Part shown: in pieces, positions 18,175 to 26,678 of the stretch
How the letters are laid out: each line of letters begins with the position of its first letter
Numbering within the stretch: position 1 is the stretch's first letter
Source of the DNA: Acidobacteriota bacterium
GTDB lineage: Bacteria; Acidobacteriota; Terriglobia; UBA7540
DNA length: 50,497 nucleotides
Assembly (NCBI GenBank): GCA_003165315.1
Contig: PLSX01000116.1
Coordinates: 1 to 50,497 of the forward strand
Direction of reading: 5' to 3'
The notes under the pieces: model-generated
What the model was told of the DNA's origin: nothing
The model's input: only the letters and a program-made list of their open reading frames with translations
Database searches by the model: none
Translations under genes and position numbers: made by a program

Positions 18175-18345
18175 AAAGTTGTCCATTTGTACTTTGTTCG
18201 TTGCAATCGGGCGTGTCGTGAATGATCGCAATGATTTGGCAGTCTTTTGAGGGAAGTGATGAGCCGGGAATTGAAACCGCAAAACGGGCCACTGACCACG
18301 GACAAAGGGCAAATGAATAGGCACAAGGATCCGCGGGTCCAATAA

Positions 18346-19659
18346 ATGTTCAGCCAGGCAAGAAAACTATTTGAGCGTGCGATGATTGGCGATTCCGTGC
18401 CTGCGCTGGTGCGTTGGGGCAAAAACGTTCCGCCGTCTGTCATCGGGAAGATTCGGGCCGATGGATTTGTTGAGGTGGTGCGTTACGCCGCAGAAAACCA
18501 GAAATTTTTCGCCCGAAAGTTGCGGGAACGGGGTATTGACCCGAAGCGTGTGCGCCGTCCCGAGGATTTGGGCGATATCTTCACGACCCCTGAGGATTTA
18601 CGCGCCTTGCCTGCGGAAGATTTTCTCTGTCGCGAACCTGAGCTGGTTTTTGAAACCACCGGAACCTCCGGCGGGCCCAAGCGGGTTTATTTTTCCTACG
18701 AGGAACTTGATTTCGCGGCTCGCTATGAAGCCGCTGCCCTGTATGAGAACGGTGTCCGGCCCGGTGCTCGCGTGGTTTGCACATTTGACGGTGGGTATTG
18801 GATCAGCAGTTGGGTGACTTTTCTGGCATGCAAGAAGCTGGGAGTTTTTTGTTCCGCCGTGGGCAAGCCCCATCCGCGCGAGGTCTACACTCGCATGGCT
18901 GAGTATCGGTACAACGTCATCATGGCGGACCCGACATGGCTGGTCAGTTTCAGTGAAATTGCGGAGAAGGAAGGCGTGTTTCCCCTGCGCCTGATCGTGG
19001 CTGCCGGTGACCGTATGACCGACGTTTACCGAAGCTACGTGGAGCGCATCTGGCAGTGCCCTGTCATCCTGGGTTATGGCTCTACCGAGCAAGGTGGGGC
19101 GGGCATGGAATGTGTCCGCAAAGAGGGTTATCACCTGGACGACTACAACATCTATTTTGAGATTATCAATCCCGACCCCGAAGGCTACGGGGAGTTAGTG
19201 GCCAGCACGCTGTCGCGCCGCACCATGCCCTTAATCCGTTACCGGGTACAGGATGTGACTCGTTTCATTGACGCACCGTGCCCTTGCGGGGCTCCGTTGC
19301 GGCGCATTGAGCGCATTCGCGGCCGCCGCGACGAGATGGTGGTGATGGGCGCGGGGAATATGTACCCGGAAATATTCGAGCGTCTCATGCAGGGGATAGT
19401 GGGTATTGCGGAGAATTGGCACGTTGTGGTCCGGCAGGAAGACCTGCATGATGTTTTGGAGTTTTGTATGGAGCTTACCAATGGTGTAAGTTCTTCCGCG
19501 GTGGAGACGGCGATTCAGTCGAACCTGAGGACGCTCTATCCGGATGTCTGGGCCAATCATGCATGCGGAATGTATCAACTCAGCTTCCGATTTCTCCCTC
19601 CTGGCAGCATCGAGCAAGGGAGGAAGCGGAGACGATTGATCGACGAACGGGCAGCTTAA
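18346..19659 (+). CDS. Phenylacetate-CoA ligase-like AMP-dependent acyl/aryl ligase
   Basis: A 437-residue adenylate-forming enzyme of the PaaK type. The ATP loop is ETTGTSGGPKRV (about residues 103-114), followed by VLGYGSTEQGGAG and the C-terminal region CPCGAPLRRIERIRGRRDEMVVMGAGNMYPEIFE, which is diagnostic for PaaK-like proteins. It would activate a carboxylic acid as acyl-AMP and pass it to CoA or, in this setting, to the ACP encoded upstream. The acid is unknown. It lies 171 bases after the glycosyltransferase; the gap holds a short GACCACGGACAAAGGGCAAA-like word region and no clear ribosome site. Confidence 0.86.
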   Translation: MFSQARKLFERAMIGDSVPALVRWGKNVPPSVIGKIRADGFVEVVRYAAENQKFFARKLRERGIDPKRVRRPEDLGDIFTTPEDLRALPAEDFLCREPELVFETTGTSGGPKRVYFSYEELDFAARYEAAALYENGVRPGARVVCTFDGGYWISSWVTFLACKKLGVFCSAVGKPHPREVYTRMAEYRYNVIMADPTWLVSFSEIAEKEGVFPLRLIVAAGDRMTDVYRSYVERIWQCPVILGYGSTEQGGAGMECVRKEGYHLDDYNIYFEIINPDPEGYGELVASTLSRRTMPLIRYRVQDVTRFIDAPCPCGAPLRRIERIRGRRDEMVVMGAGNMYPEIFERLMQGIVGIAENWHVVVRQEDLHDVLEFCMELTNGVSSSAVETAIQSNLRTLYPDVWANHACGMYQLSFRFLPPGSIEQGRKRRRLIDERAA

Positions 19660-19831
19660 AGTGTTCTTTGTCCCGTGTTTGTCGTCCTTGGCAAAGGCGA
19701 ATGGCGAATGAAAACCTCTCCCGGAGAGTATGGGGTGGCAGCGCATCCGCCATTGGCAAACCGCGAATCCTAAATGCCAGGAATGGACCGGGGGCAAATA
19801 ACCAATGACAAAAGACAGAGGATAATCGTAA

Positions 19832-20572
19832 ATGAGAAACACATTGAATGAACCCGCTGGCCAGGAGATGAAGCCGGTGGTTTTTTGCGATTTTGATGGC
19901 ACCATCACCCAACTTGATGTGACGGACCAGATTCTATCGCAGCTGGCGCACCCCTCCTGGCGTGAGATCGAGCAGCAATGGATGCAGGGGCTGATCGGAT
20001 CTCGTGAATGCCTGGAGCGGCAAATCGCCCTGGTTGATGCCCCAGTGGAAGAACTTCATGCTGCTATTGATGTTGTAGCCCTCGACTCAGAGTTTTCGGC
20101 TTTCTGCAAGTTCGCACGTAAGAAGCGGGTGCCGTTGTTTATTCTTAGCGATGGGTTCGATTATGTCATTCGACGGGTCTTGAAGCGTGCCGGTGTCGAT
20201 CGGCAGTTCAAGAGTGGCACGAATCTTTTCGCCAGTTCCTTGCGCGTCGAGGGCCGCCGCCTCGCCCCCTCCTTTCCTTATTTGCCAGCCCCCTGTGCGC
20301 ATGGGTGCGCCACCTGCAAAGCCACACTCATTAGCACGCTGCGTGAGGGCCGGGCTCCGGTGGTATTTGTGGGTGATGGCATGTCGGACCGATTCGCAGT
20401 GGAATTTGCCGATATCGTATTTGCCAAACGTCATTTGCTGGCCTACTGCCGTGAGAATGGCATCGCCTGCCATCCGTTCGAGACTTTTAAGGACGTCCAG
20501 GTAACGCTTGAGAAATTGCTGGCCCCGGCGCCCGTCCGCGGATATCGCCAGGCGGTGGCTGCATTGTCGTAA
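19832..20572 (+). CDS. HAD-IB phosphatase, MtnX/PSP-like
   Basis: A 246-residue HAD hydrolase: motif I VFCDFDGTIT (Asp20, Asp22), motif II FILSDGFD, a Cys-containing segment PCAHGCATCK, then motif IV VFVGDGMSDRFAVEFAD. This architecture is that of 2-hydroxy-3-keto-5-methylthiopentenyl-1-phosphate phosphatase (MtnX) and phosphoserine phosphatase relatives. No other methionine-salvage gene is near, so a phosphatase step in the neighbouring lipid run is at least as likely. GAGG precedes the ATG at about 10 bases. An internal ATG at 19868 would keep all motifs. Confidence 0.86.
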   Translation: MRNTLNEPAGQEMKPVVFCDFDGTITQLDVTDQILSQLAHPSWREIEQQWMQGLIGSRECLERQIALVDAPVEELHAAIDVVALDSEFSAFCKFARKKRVPLFILSDGFDYVIRRVLKRAGVDRQFKSGTNLFASSLRVEGRRLAPSFPYLPAPCAHGCATCKATLISTLREGRAPVVFVGDGMSDRFAVEFADIVFAKRHLLAYCRENGIACHPFETFKDVQVTLEKLLAPAPVRGYRQAVAALS

Positions 20573-20573
20573 C

Positions 20574-20642
20574 CTCGGAAGCGAAATTCGAAGATCGAAA
20601 TTCGCATACCTTTTCGAGTTTTTTGTTCTGATTTTCGTGTCA
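20574..20642. repeat. GAAATTCGAAGATCGAAATTCG repeat word region
   Basis: Short words of the GAAATTCGAA family (about 20580-20605) are followed by the partly inverted TTTTCGAGTTTTTTG ... GATTTTCGTG. The same word family is found between the kinase and regulator genes at 11067-11172. It lies just upstream of the aminotransferase ribosome site. Confidence 0.55.
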
Positions 20643-20657
20643 TTGAAGGGAGACCCC

Positions 20658-22043
20658 TTGGCCATTTCTGATCCAACGACGCGCACCGCGGAATTGCTGG
20701 CGCTTGAGCAAAAATATTGCTCATTTGGCGACACGGTGCATTATCTTGAACCCCCGAAGATCTTTGTCGACTGCGAGGGCAGTCATCTTTACGACGAGGC
20801 GGGAACACCCTATCTGGATTTGCAGATGTGGTATTCCGCGGCAAGTTTCGGTTACAAGAACCAGCGCCTGGGCCATGCTCTGAAGCGACAGGTGGACCGG
20901 TTGCCCCAACTCGCCTGCCAATACCTGCACGCGGAAAAGGTGGAAGTGGCGGCGAAGATTGCCCAATATTGCGAAAAGCGCTTCGGCGTGAAGGGGCGTG
21001 TGCACTTCAACGTGGGTGGGGCCCAGGCCATTGAAGATTCGTTGAAGCTGGTGCGCAATTATACCGGTAAGAACCTGATGTTCGCATTCCAGGGAGGTTA
21101 TCATGGCCGCACGCTGGGCGCTTCCGCCATCACCTCCAGCTACCGCTACCGCCGGCGCTACGGACACTTCGGCGATCGCGGGCAGTTCGTATTTTATCCC
21201 TACTGTTTTCGCTGCACCTACAAGCTGAAGCCGGAGACCTGCAACCTTTACTGCGCCGATCAATTTGGCCAATTGTTTGACAACGAATACAACGGTGTGT
21301 GGGACGCCAAGGCCAAGTCGGCCGAGTATGGCGCTTTCTACATTGAGGCGGTGCAGGGAACCGGTGGCTATGTGATCCCGCCGCTCGATTATTTTAAGCG
21401 TCTGGAGCAGATCTGCCGCGAACGCAAAATCCTGATTGTCGATGACGAAATCCAGATGGGTTTCTATCGCACCGGAAAATTCTGGGCCATCGAGCATTTT
21501 GGCATCACGCCGGACATCATTGTGTTCGGCAAGGCACTCACCAATGGTTTGAATCCCCTTTCCGGCATCTGGGCGCGCGAAGAATTGATCACGCCTGAAT
21601 TGTTTCCGCCAGGTTCCACACACTCCACATTCTCTTCCAACACGCTCGGTACCGCCGTGGCGCTGGAAGCACTGAAAATGATGGAAGAGGGCGACTACGA
21701 AAATGTGGTGGCGGAGAAGGGCGCATACTTCCTTAAGGGTCTGCGCAAATTGCAAACCAATTATCCCGGGATCATCGGTCACGTCGATGGTTTGGGGCTC
21801 GCCCTTCGGCTTGAGGTCTGCAAGCCCGACGGGATTACCCCCGATCGTGAACTTGTCGACCGAATCTTTGCCGAAGGGCTTAGCGGAACTCTCCACGCAC
21901 GCGGGCGGAATTACGGTTTGGTGCTCGATATCGGCGGCTACTACAAAAACGTGATTACCATTGCGCCGTCTTTCACCATCACCCAGGAAGAGATGGATAT
22001 GGGCTTCGACTTGCTGAGCCAGCTATTTCAGCGGTGCATTTGA
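20658..22043 (+). CDS. Class III PLP-dependent aminotransferase
   Basis: A 461-residue fold-type I aminotransferase starting at TTG 20658 with a GAAGGGAGA ribosome site. PLP-binding features are FNVGGAQAIEDSLKL, FQGGYHGRTLGA, EAVQGTGGY, VDDEIQMGFYRTG and the Schiff-base Lys292 in VFGKALTNG. A four-Cys segment (YCFRCTYKLKPETCNLYC) interrupts the middle domain, as in some class III enzymes. The amino acceptor is usually a terminal aldehyde or keto acid (compare GABA, ornithine and diaminobutyrate transaminases, and HpnO of hopanoid synthesis). As the last gene of the ACP-KAS-ligase run it could put an amine on the product, which is inference. Confidence 0.9.
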   Translation: MAISDPTTRTAELLALEQKYCSFGDTVHYLEPPKIFVDCEGSHLYDEAGTPYLDLQMWYSAASFGYKNQRLGHALKRQVDRLPQLACQYLHAEKVEVAAKIAQYCEKRFGVKGRVHFNVGGAQAIEDSLKLVRNYTGKNLMFAFQGGYHGRTLGASAITSSYRYRRRYGHFGDRGQFVFYPYCFRCTYKLKPETCNLYCADQFGQLFDNEYNGVWDAKAKSAEYGAFYIEAVQGTGGYVIPPLDYFKRLEQICRERKILIVDDEIQMGFYRTGKFWAIEHFGITPDIIVFGKALTNGLNPLSGIWAREELITPELFPPGSTHSTFSSNTLGTAVALEALKMMEEGDYENVVAEKGAYFLKGLRKLQTNYPGIIGHVDGLGLALRLEVCKPDGITPDRELVDRIFAEGLSGTLHARGRNYGLVLDIGGYYKNVITIAPSFTITQEEMDMGFDLLSQLFQRCI

Positions 22044-22395
22044 ATGTGGGACAAGGGGCATGGGACATGCAATGTCCGATTGGGTGCTCGAAATTTGTAA
22101 TCCACAGGCCTCTCTGGACCTCATAATTGCAAGATTTTGGTTTGACTACGTTCTATCTTGGGAGGATCGTACGGCTCGGCAGAGCTGCAAGGGTTACGAA
22201 GGCGCGAGATAGGGCGAAGACTCGGAGGCCGCATCCCATGTCCCTTGTCCCGTCCTTGACGGTGGCAAGGAAACCTGCAACATTGAAATGACATCCAACG
22301 TTCGTAAATGGACGATCCGTCACTTGGGGCGAGACGCGAACAGCGAATCGCGTGACCCGCATCCCGAATCCCGTATCCCGATTCAAGAGGTGATT
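22044..22395. other. 352-base intergenic region with long inverted repeat and ATCCCG words
   Basis: A near-perfect 20-bp inverted repeat has its left arm at 22048-22067 (GGGACAAGGGGCATGGGACA) and its right arm at 22232-22251 (CATCCCATGTCCCTTGTCCC). A 7-base tandem ATCCCGn occurs three times at about 22360-22382. No gene and no clear promoter are visible. The AAGAGG ribosome site of the next gene is at 22386-22391. Confidence 0.6.
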
Positions 22396-23352
22396 ATGCG
22401 ACGAACAGTTCTTTTACTTCTGGCGGTCATGGTGCTGACGGGGATTCCCCGAAAAGCGGCTGCCCAGGATTTTGTCACGACGGCCTTGTCCGGGCTTCCA
22501 ACCCAGACCCTGCGCGTGGAATTTTCAAGCCCATCCAAGCTACGAAAGCTCTCCAATTACAAAAACCTGCGCGGAAAATTTCTGGGCCCTCGCCTACAGC
22601 AACTGGAGTCAACCTTGGACCAGATTGGGGTTCACGAGGATGATATTGATGAATTGCTGATTGGATGGAAGCCTGGCGACAAGGAGATGGACCTATACGG
22701 TTATGCTTCCGGCCATTTTGACAAGGCAGGAGTTGCAAGTCATGCTGCCGCACAAAACCTCACGCCGACACCGATTTCCGCTCAGCAGGCCTATTGCTTA
22801 ACGGCGGGAGTCGCCGGAACCTGTGTCGTAATTCTGGATAATTCCCTCGGTGCATTTGGGCCACTCTCCACCCTGACGACGCTGCTGGAAGCCCACGAAG
22901 GGCAGGCGCCAAGCCTGAATTCTGACCCTCGCTTTACCAGCCTTCTCGGGGATGTCAACAAGGACGCCCCCATTTGGGGAATTGCCCTGGGGGGAGCCGT
23001 GGCGGATTGGTTTGGTGGGTGGCTGGCAAGCCAGCAGAACAGCCTAAAACTGGATTGGGGGCAGGTCTTCCAGAAAGTGGACTCCTTGACCTACGACATT
23101 GATGTGGCTGACAAGGTCAATTTGAATGTGAAGTTGAACTGCTCAACGCCCCAGGACGCTACGACACTTCGGCAGGTTCTGGACGGGCTGAAAATGGCTC
23201 AGCAGTTAGCCTGGGCAGCGCAGAACCCCGGCCATCCGAATCCCTACGCCGCCATGAACGTTGACGTTCATGATAAGCAGATCGCTCTTCAAATCACCAT
23301 GGCGTATTCGGAACTGACCCTTGCCGGGGGAGTCGGCACACAATCCAATTAG
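22396..23352 (+). CDS. Secreted protein of unknown function
   Basis: A 318-residue protein with a clear signal peptide (MRRTVLLLLAVMVLTGIPRKAAAQ, cleavage likely after AAA). I recognise no domain. The mature part alternates helical and strand segments, has two Cys (about residues 136 and 143) and one late (NCSTPQD), and has no transmembrane helix or lipobox. The frame is open further upstream, but the ATG at 22396 has AAGAGG at 22386-22391 and begins exactly at the signal peptide. It precedes the pilus block by about 640 bases and is probably a separate transcript. Confidence 0.75.
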   Translation: MRRTVLLLLAVMVLTGIPRKAAAQDFVTTALSGLPTQTLRVEFSSPSKLRKLSNYKNLRGKFLGPRLQQLESTLDQIGVHEDDIDELLIGWKPGDKEMDLYGYASGHFDKAGVASHAAAQNLTPTPISAQQAYCLTAGVAGTCVVILDNSLGAFGPLSTLTTLLEAHEGQAPSLNSDPRFTSLLGDVNKDAPIWGIALGGAVADWFGGWLASQQNSLKLDWGQVFQKVDSLTYDIDVADKVNLNVKLNCSTPQDATTLRQVLDGLKMAQQLAWAAQNPGHPNPYAAMNVDVHDKQIALQITMAYSELTLAGGVGTQSN

Positions 23353-23398
23353 GATTCGATTCCCGGCCGGCTTTACGACACCTTCATAGTCAATCCCT

Positions 23399-23433
23399 GT
23401 CTTCGCCCGCGATTCCCGCCGGCGGGCGAAGAC
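23399..23433. repeat. REP-like perfect 12-bp hairpin
   Basis: GTCTTCGCCCGC (23399-23410) and GCGGGCGAAGAC (23422-23433) pair perfectly around an 11-base loop, with further CCC/GGG pairing outside across a one-base bulge. No T-run follows, so it is more like a REP/BIME element than an intrinsic terminator, though it lies 46 bases past a stop codon. Confidence 0.6.
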
Positions 23434-23882
23434 GGGATTTCCATTCTGCACCCAAATCGCTTTCAATAAATGCTGCCTCCCAGCATTTCCAACCGGGTTC
23501 GAAGACCTCTGTTTGTGAGTCCGCGCATCGCTTTAAATGATTCAATGCGCTCGGTGCCTAGTATGTGTATAGGAATCATAGGTATTTTGCTGCAATACTT
23601 TATTGGTTAAAACAAGGAGATGCTGGCAGAGAAATTTGGGCACGAATTCGCATCCCTCCTCGTCACCATTGTGAACCGCCTATCGCAGGATACCGGGCGG
23701 TATAATCCCCCCTGAAAGCCATGAAAACCCTAAGAAACACCCATAAAACACAAATTAGATCGCGGGCACATTAGTTGTGGTGTCAGACTGGGTTAACACT
23801 ATAGGTTCGACAGAATTACCAAAGTACCCCCTTAAAAGACCCTACAAAACAGGAAGAAACCCCCAAAACTAACAAAAATACC

Positions 23883-23912
23883 TTGACACACAAATTCGAC
23901 ACGGCGTATAAG
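23883..23912 (+). promoter_or_regulatory. Sigma-70-like promoter for the HTH-pilMNOPQ genes
   Basis: TTGACA at 23883-23888 and TATAAG at 23907-23912 are separated by 18 bases. The -35 is a perfect match and the -10 matches five of six positions. The next gene on the strand is the HTH gene at 24002, giving a leader of about 80 bases. Confidence 0.65.
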
Positions 23913-24001
23913 CGCATCAAGCATTCGAGTCGGAAATGAATGAATGCTGATTTCAATTGCTGGCGGACTGAAGGGCGAGATTTCGACGGAAGGTTATGAG
24001 C

Positions 24002-24223
24002 ATGACAGAGACACGAGAGGTCATGGACATCCGGGAAGCGTCGGAATATCTCGGTGTGTCACGCGAGACCCTTTACAAGTATGTATACGAAGAGAGGATC
24101 CCAGCGTTTAAGCTCGGTAACCGCTGGAAATTCAAAAAGACTATCCTGGACCGCTGGATGGAGAGGCAAAGCACGCAGTTCGAACAGCGAGGAAATCGCA
24201 GATTGCGCGCCACCGCTCGATAG
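24002..24223 (+). CDS. Excisionase-like helix-turn-helix DNA-binding protein
   Basis: A 73-residue MerR-type winged HTH of the excisionase family: DIREASEYLGVSRETLYKYVYEERIPAFKLGNRWKFKKTILDRWME. ATGs occur at 23996 and 24002; GGAAGG at 23988-23993 lies two bases from the first and eight from the second, so I choose 24002. It ends 12 bases before pilM, under the strong promoter at 23883, so it is most likely an operon member that regulates pilus genes rather than a phage excisionase. No integrase or attachment site is near. Confidence 0.85.
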   Translation: MTETREVMDIREASEYLGVSRETLYKYVYEERIPAFKLGNRWKFKKTILDRWMERQSTQFEQRGNRRLRATAR

Positions 24224-24235
24224 GGAGCATCGCCA

Positions 24236-25288
24236 ATGTTTGGGTTAGGAAAATCAAAAAATCTGGTGGGATTGGATATTGGGTCGAGTGCGGTGAAGGC
24301 GGTCGAGCTGCGCAAGAAAGGCAACTCCTACGAACTGGTGAATTTGGGGATCGAGCCCCTGGGCCAGGATACCGTGGTGGATGGCGCCATTATGGACGCT
24401 CTTTCGGTCTCTTCCGCCATCGAAAAAATATTCAACGATAACCGCATCAAGACCCGGAATGTCGCAACTTCAGTCTCCGGCCATTCGGTCATCGTCAAGC
24501 GTGTCACGGTGGCAGCCGACACCGAAGAGGAACTTAATAACGCAATTCCCTATGAGGCGCAGCAGCACATCCCCTTTGATATGACGGATGTCAACCTGAG
24601 CTACCAGTCATTGGGCCCGTCTCCGTCAGGGCACGGAACCGATGTCATGCTGGTGGCGGTAAAGCGCGAAAAAATTTTGAATCACACCAATGTGCTGAGT
24701 CAGGCTGGCAAGATACCCACAGTGGTGGATTACGACGGTTTTTCGGTCTATAACGCTTTTGAGGCCAGCTACGAGATTCCCTCCGACCAGATGGCTGCGC
24801 TGCTGAATATCGGGGCCAGCATAATGAATATCGTAATCTCACGCGGAGGCAATCCTCTGTTTACCCGCGACGTCTCCGTGGGTGGAAATCAGTATACCGA
24901 CACGCTGCAGAAGGAACTGGATTTGAGCTTCGAAGACGCGGAAAAGCTCAAGCAGGGGTTTGAGGTTCCCAATATTACGCAGGACCAGAAGCTTCCTCAC
25001 CTGCGTTCGGTGAGCGAAATCCTGATGCTGGAAATCCAGAAGACTTTTGATTTTTTCCGTCAGACCACATCGACTGAAAATATCCAGCACGTCTATATTT
25101 CCGGTGGAACCGCCAAGATCGAGGGATTGGTGGATCAGCTCAAAGCAGAGTTCAACATTCCCGTGGAGATCATCAACCCTTTTCAAAAGATTGTGGTGGA
25201 CGGGAAGAAATTTGATGTGGGTTACGTGGACGAAATTGCTCCCCGTATGAGCGTTGCGGTGGGGCTGGCTTTGAGGAGCTTTGACTAG
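24236..25288 (+). CDS. pilM: Type IV pilus assembly protein PilM
   Basis: A 350-residue actin-like ATPase (SHS2/FtsA fold) that sits at the cytoplasmic face of the pilus machine. The phosphate-1 loop LVGLDIGSSAVKAVEL is at residues about 10-25, phosphate-2 is LNIGASIMNIVISRGG, and the adenosine motif is YISGGTAKIEGL. PilM binds the N-terminal tail of PilN; the matching tail is present in the next gene (MIKINLLGVAPS). It is followed two bases later by pilN. Length and motifs are standard. Confidence 0.95.
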   Translation: MFGLGKSKNLVGLDIGSSAVKAVELRKKGNSYELVNLGIEPLGQDTVVDGAIMDALSVSSAIEKIFNDNRIKTRNVATSVSGHSVIVKRVTVAADTEEELNNAIPYEAQQHIPFDMTDVNLSYQSLGPSPSGHGTDVMLVAVKREKILNHTNVLSQAGKIPTVVDYDGFSVYNAFEASYEIPSDQMAALLNIGASIMNIVISRGGNPLFTRDVSVGGNQYTDTLQKELDLSFEDAEKLKQGFEVPNITQDQKLPHLRSVSEILMLEIQKTFDFFRQTTSTENIQHVYISGGTAKIEGLVDQLKAEFNIPVEIINPFQKIVVDGKKFDVGYVDEIAPRMSVAVGLALRSFD

Positions 25289-25290
25289 TC

Positions 25291-25992
25291 ATGATTAAGA
25301 TCAACCTTCTGGGAGTCGCACCCTCTCCGTCCAAGGTTTCGTCATCGGGAGGGTCATCGGCGCCGAGAGCCACGCAAGTCATGATTTTTGTGGGAGCGCT
25401 GATTGTCTGCTTCGGGATTGTTGGCATCATTTACAAGATTTGGAGCAACCAGATCGCGGACTCCGAGAAAAGGGTAAGCCAGGAGAAGATCCGGCAAACG
25501 GAGCTGGCCGTGGTGAAAGCCCAGAACGAAAAATACCAGCAACGGCTGAAGGATCTGGAGACCCGGATTAATACTATTCAGGCATTACAGAACAGCCGGG
25601 TCGGCCCCGTCGAATTGATGAGCACGTTGGGGAACATTGTCAACAAAACCAATGATCTCTACCTTTACTCCCTGACCCCCTCAGGTGAGCGGTTTGAAAT
25701 GAAGGGCCAAACGAACACAGTGGATTCCATGGCCAATTTCCTGGCCTTCCTGAAGAGTTCCGGAGCCTTCGAAGGGATTCAGCTGGACCAGTTCTTTCAG
25801 GACGACCAAACCAATCGCCTCACTTATAAGTTCTCCGTAAGTTGCGGGTTCAAAACAGCCAATGGCGGCGCATCTCCCACGGCGGGCGCAGCGCCCGAGG
25901 GCATCGTCAGTCCTCCCAAGGGACCCTCCGCACCCGGCGGAATGGTGGGCGCGCCAGCACAGGTACAGCAGTCCCTGAAACGCGCAATATAG
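25291..25992 (+). CDS. pilN: Type IV pilus inner-membrane protein PilN
   Basis: A 233-residue bitopic protein. The short cytoplasmic tail starts MIKINLLGV, the consensus PilM-binding INLL motif. One transmembrane helix (about residues 30-50, MIFVGALIVCFGIVGIIYKIW) is followed by a coiled coil (about 55-95) and a ferredoxin-like periplasmic domain. The Pro/Gly/Ala-rich C-terminal tail (about 190-225) is longer than usual. It pairs with PilO in the alignment subcomplex. Confidence 0.93.
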   Translation: MIKINLLGVAPSPSKVSSSGGSSAPRATQVMIFVGALIVCFGIVGIIYKIWSNQIADSEKRVSQEKIRQTELAVVKAQNEKYQQRLKDLETRINTIQALQNSRVGPVELMSTLGNIVNKTNDLYLYSLTPSGERFEMKGQTNTVDSMANFLAFLKSSGAFEGIQLDQFFQDDQTNRLTYKFSVSCGFKTANGGASPTAGAAPEGIVSPPKGPSAPGGMVGAPAQVQQSLKRAI

Positions 25993-26007
25993 AAGAGGTT
26001 AAAGACG

Positions 26008-26619
26008 ATGGCCAAGAACTTCAATGACGTGCCTGCTCCCATTCAGGGGGGCATTTTTGTGGCAGTGGCCGCTGCCGCAGCGGGTTTGGTATTTTGGTAC
26101 TTCGTATTGCCCCTGAACGATCAACGAGAAGGCTTGCAAAAGGAAGTGGCGAAGCTCAAGGCGGATAACGACAGAGATGAAGCTTTCCGCCAGCAACAGA
26201 CAGAGTATTTGAACCGCATCGACCAACTCCAAAGCCAATTGGTTACGCTTCAGTCTATTGTACCCGACGAGCAAGCCACCGATGAGTTTATGAGGACGGT
26301 GTTTGCCGACGGATCAGCAACCTCCACCGAGATTCGGACCTTCATTCCCAAACCCCCGGCTGTTAAAGATTACTACGTGGAAACGCCTTATTCTGTGCAT
26401 TTGGATGGAACCTATTACGATTTGTTGAGTTTCTTTGATCGACTTGCGCATGAGCAACGAATTATGAGTGTTTCGGGTCTCTCCCTTGGCGGTCCGGAGG
26501 GTGGTGGTATGGGATCCTACAAAGTGTCGCCTTCCGAAACAGTAGGTGCGAATTGCGTGCTCACCACTTATTACAATAAGCCTCTGAGCGCGGCGCCACC
26601 GTCTAAGAAGAAGAAATAG
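26008..26619 (+). CDS. pilO: Type IV pilus inner-membrane protein PilO
   Basis: A 203-residue bitopic protein with a transmembrane helix at about residues 10-32 (GGIFVAVAAAAAGLVFWYFVL), a coiled coil at about 35-80 and a ferredoxin-like periplasmic domain (YYVETPYSVHLDGTYYDLLSFFDRLAHEQRIMSV, a typical PilO stretch). It heterodimerises with PilN and contacts PilP. It ends in a Lys-rich tail (PSKKKK), and its stop overlaps an in-frame GTG of the next reading frame. Confidence 0.93.
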   Translation: MAKNFNDVPAPIQGGIFVAVAAAAAGLVFWYFVLPLNDQREGLQKEVAKLKADNDRDEAFRQQQTEYLNRIDQLQSQLVTLQSIVPDEQATDEFMRTVFADGSATSTEIRTFIPKPPAVKDYYVETPYSVHLDGTYYDLLSFFDRLAHEQRIMSVSGLSLGGPEGGGMGSYKVSPSETVGANCVLTTYYNKPLSAAPPSKKKK

Positions 26620-26678
26620 TGGGCAGGATGGGGAAAATGGCTGAGCATAAGTTTCAACATACGCGAAGGATCCAGGCA

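Larger units (their letters stand above)
23353..24001. other. Long intergenic region ahead of the pilus operon
   Basis: This 649-base gap has three recognisable parts: a REP-like hairpin at 23399-23433, an A/C-rich tract with repeated AAAAC words (about 23735-23880), and a strong sigma-70-like promoter at 23883-23912. No open frame codes for a recognisable protein. Confidence 0.6.

Noticed and set aside
20721-21896. Long minus-strand open frame (391 codons) opposite the aminotransferase
   Set aside because: It is antisense to a conserved gene with intact PLP motifs, has no recognisable domain, and looks like a codon-bias shadow.
24002-24223. Excisionase gene as evidence of a prophage or integrated element
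   Set aside because: No integrase, attachment repeats, tRNA or phage genes are nearby, and it is tightly linked to pilM.
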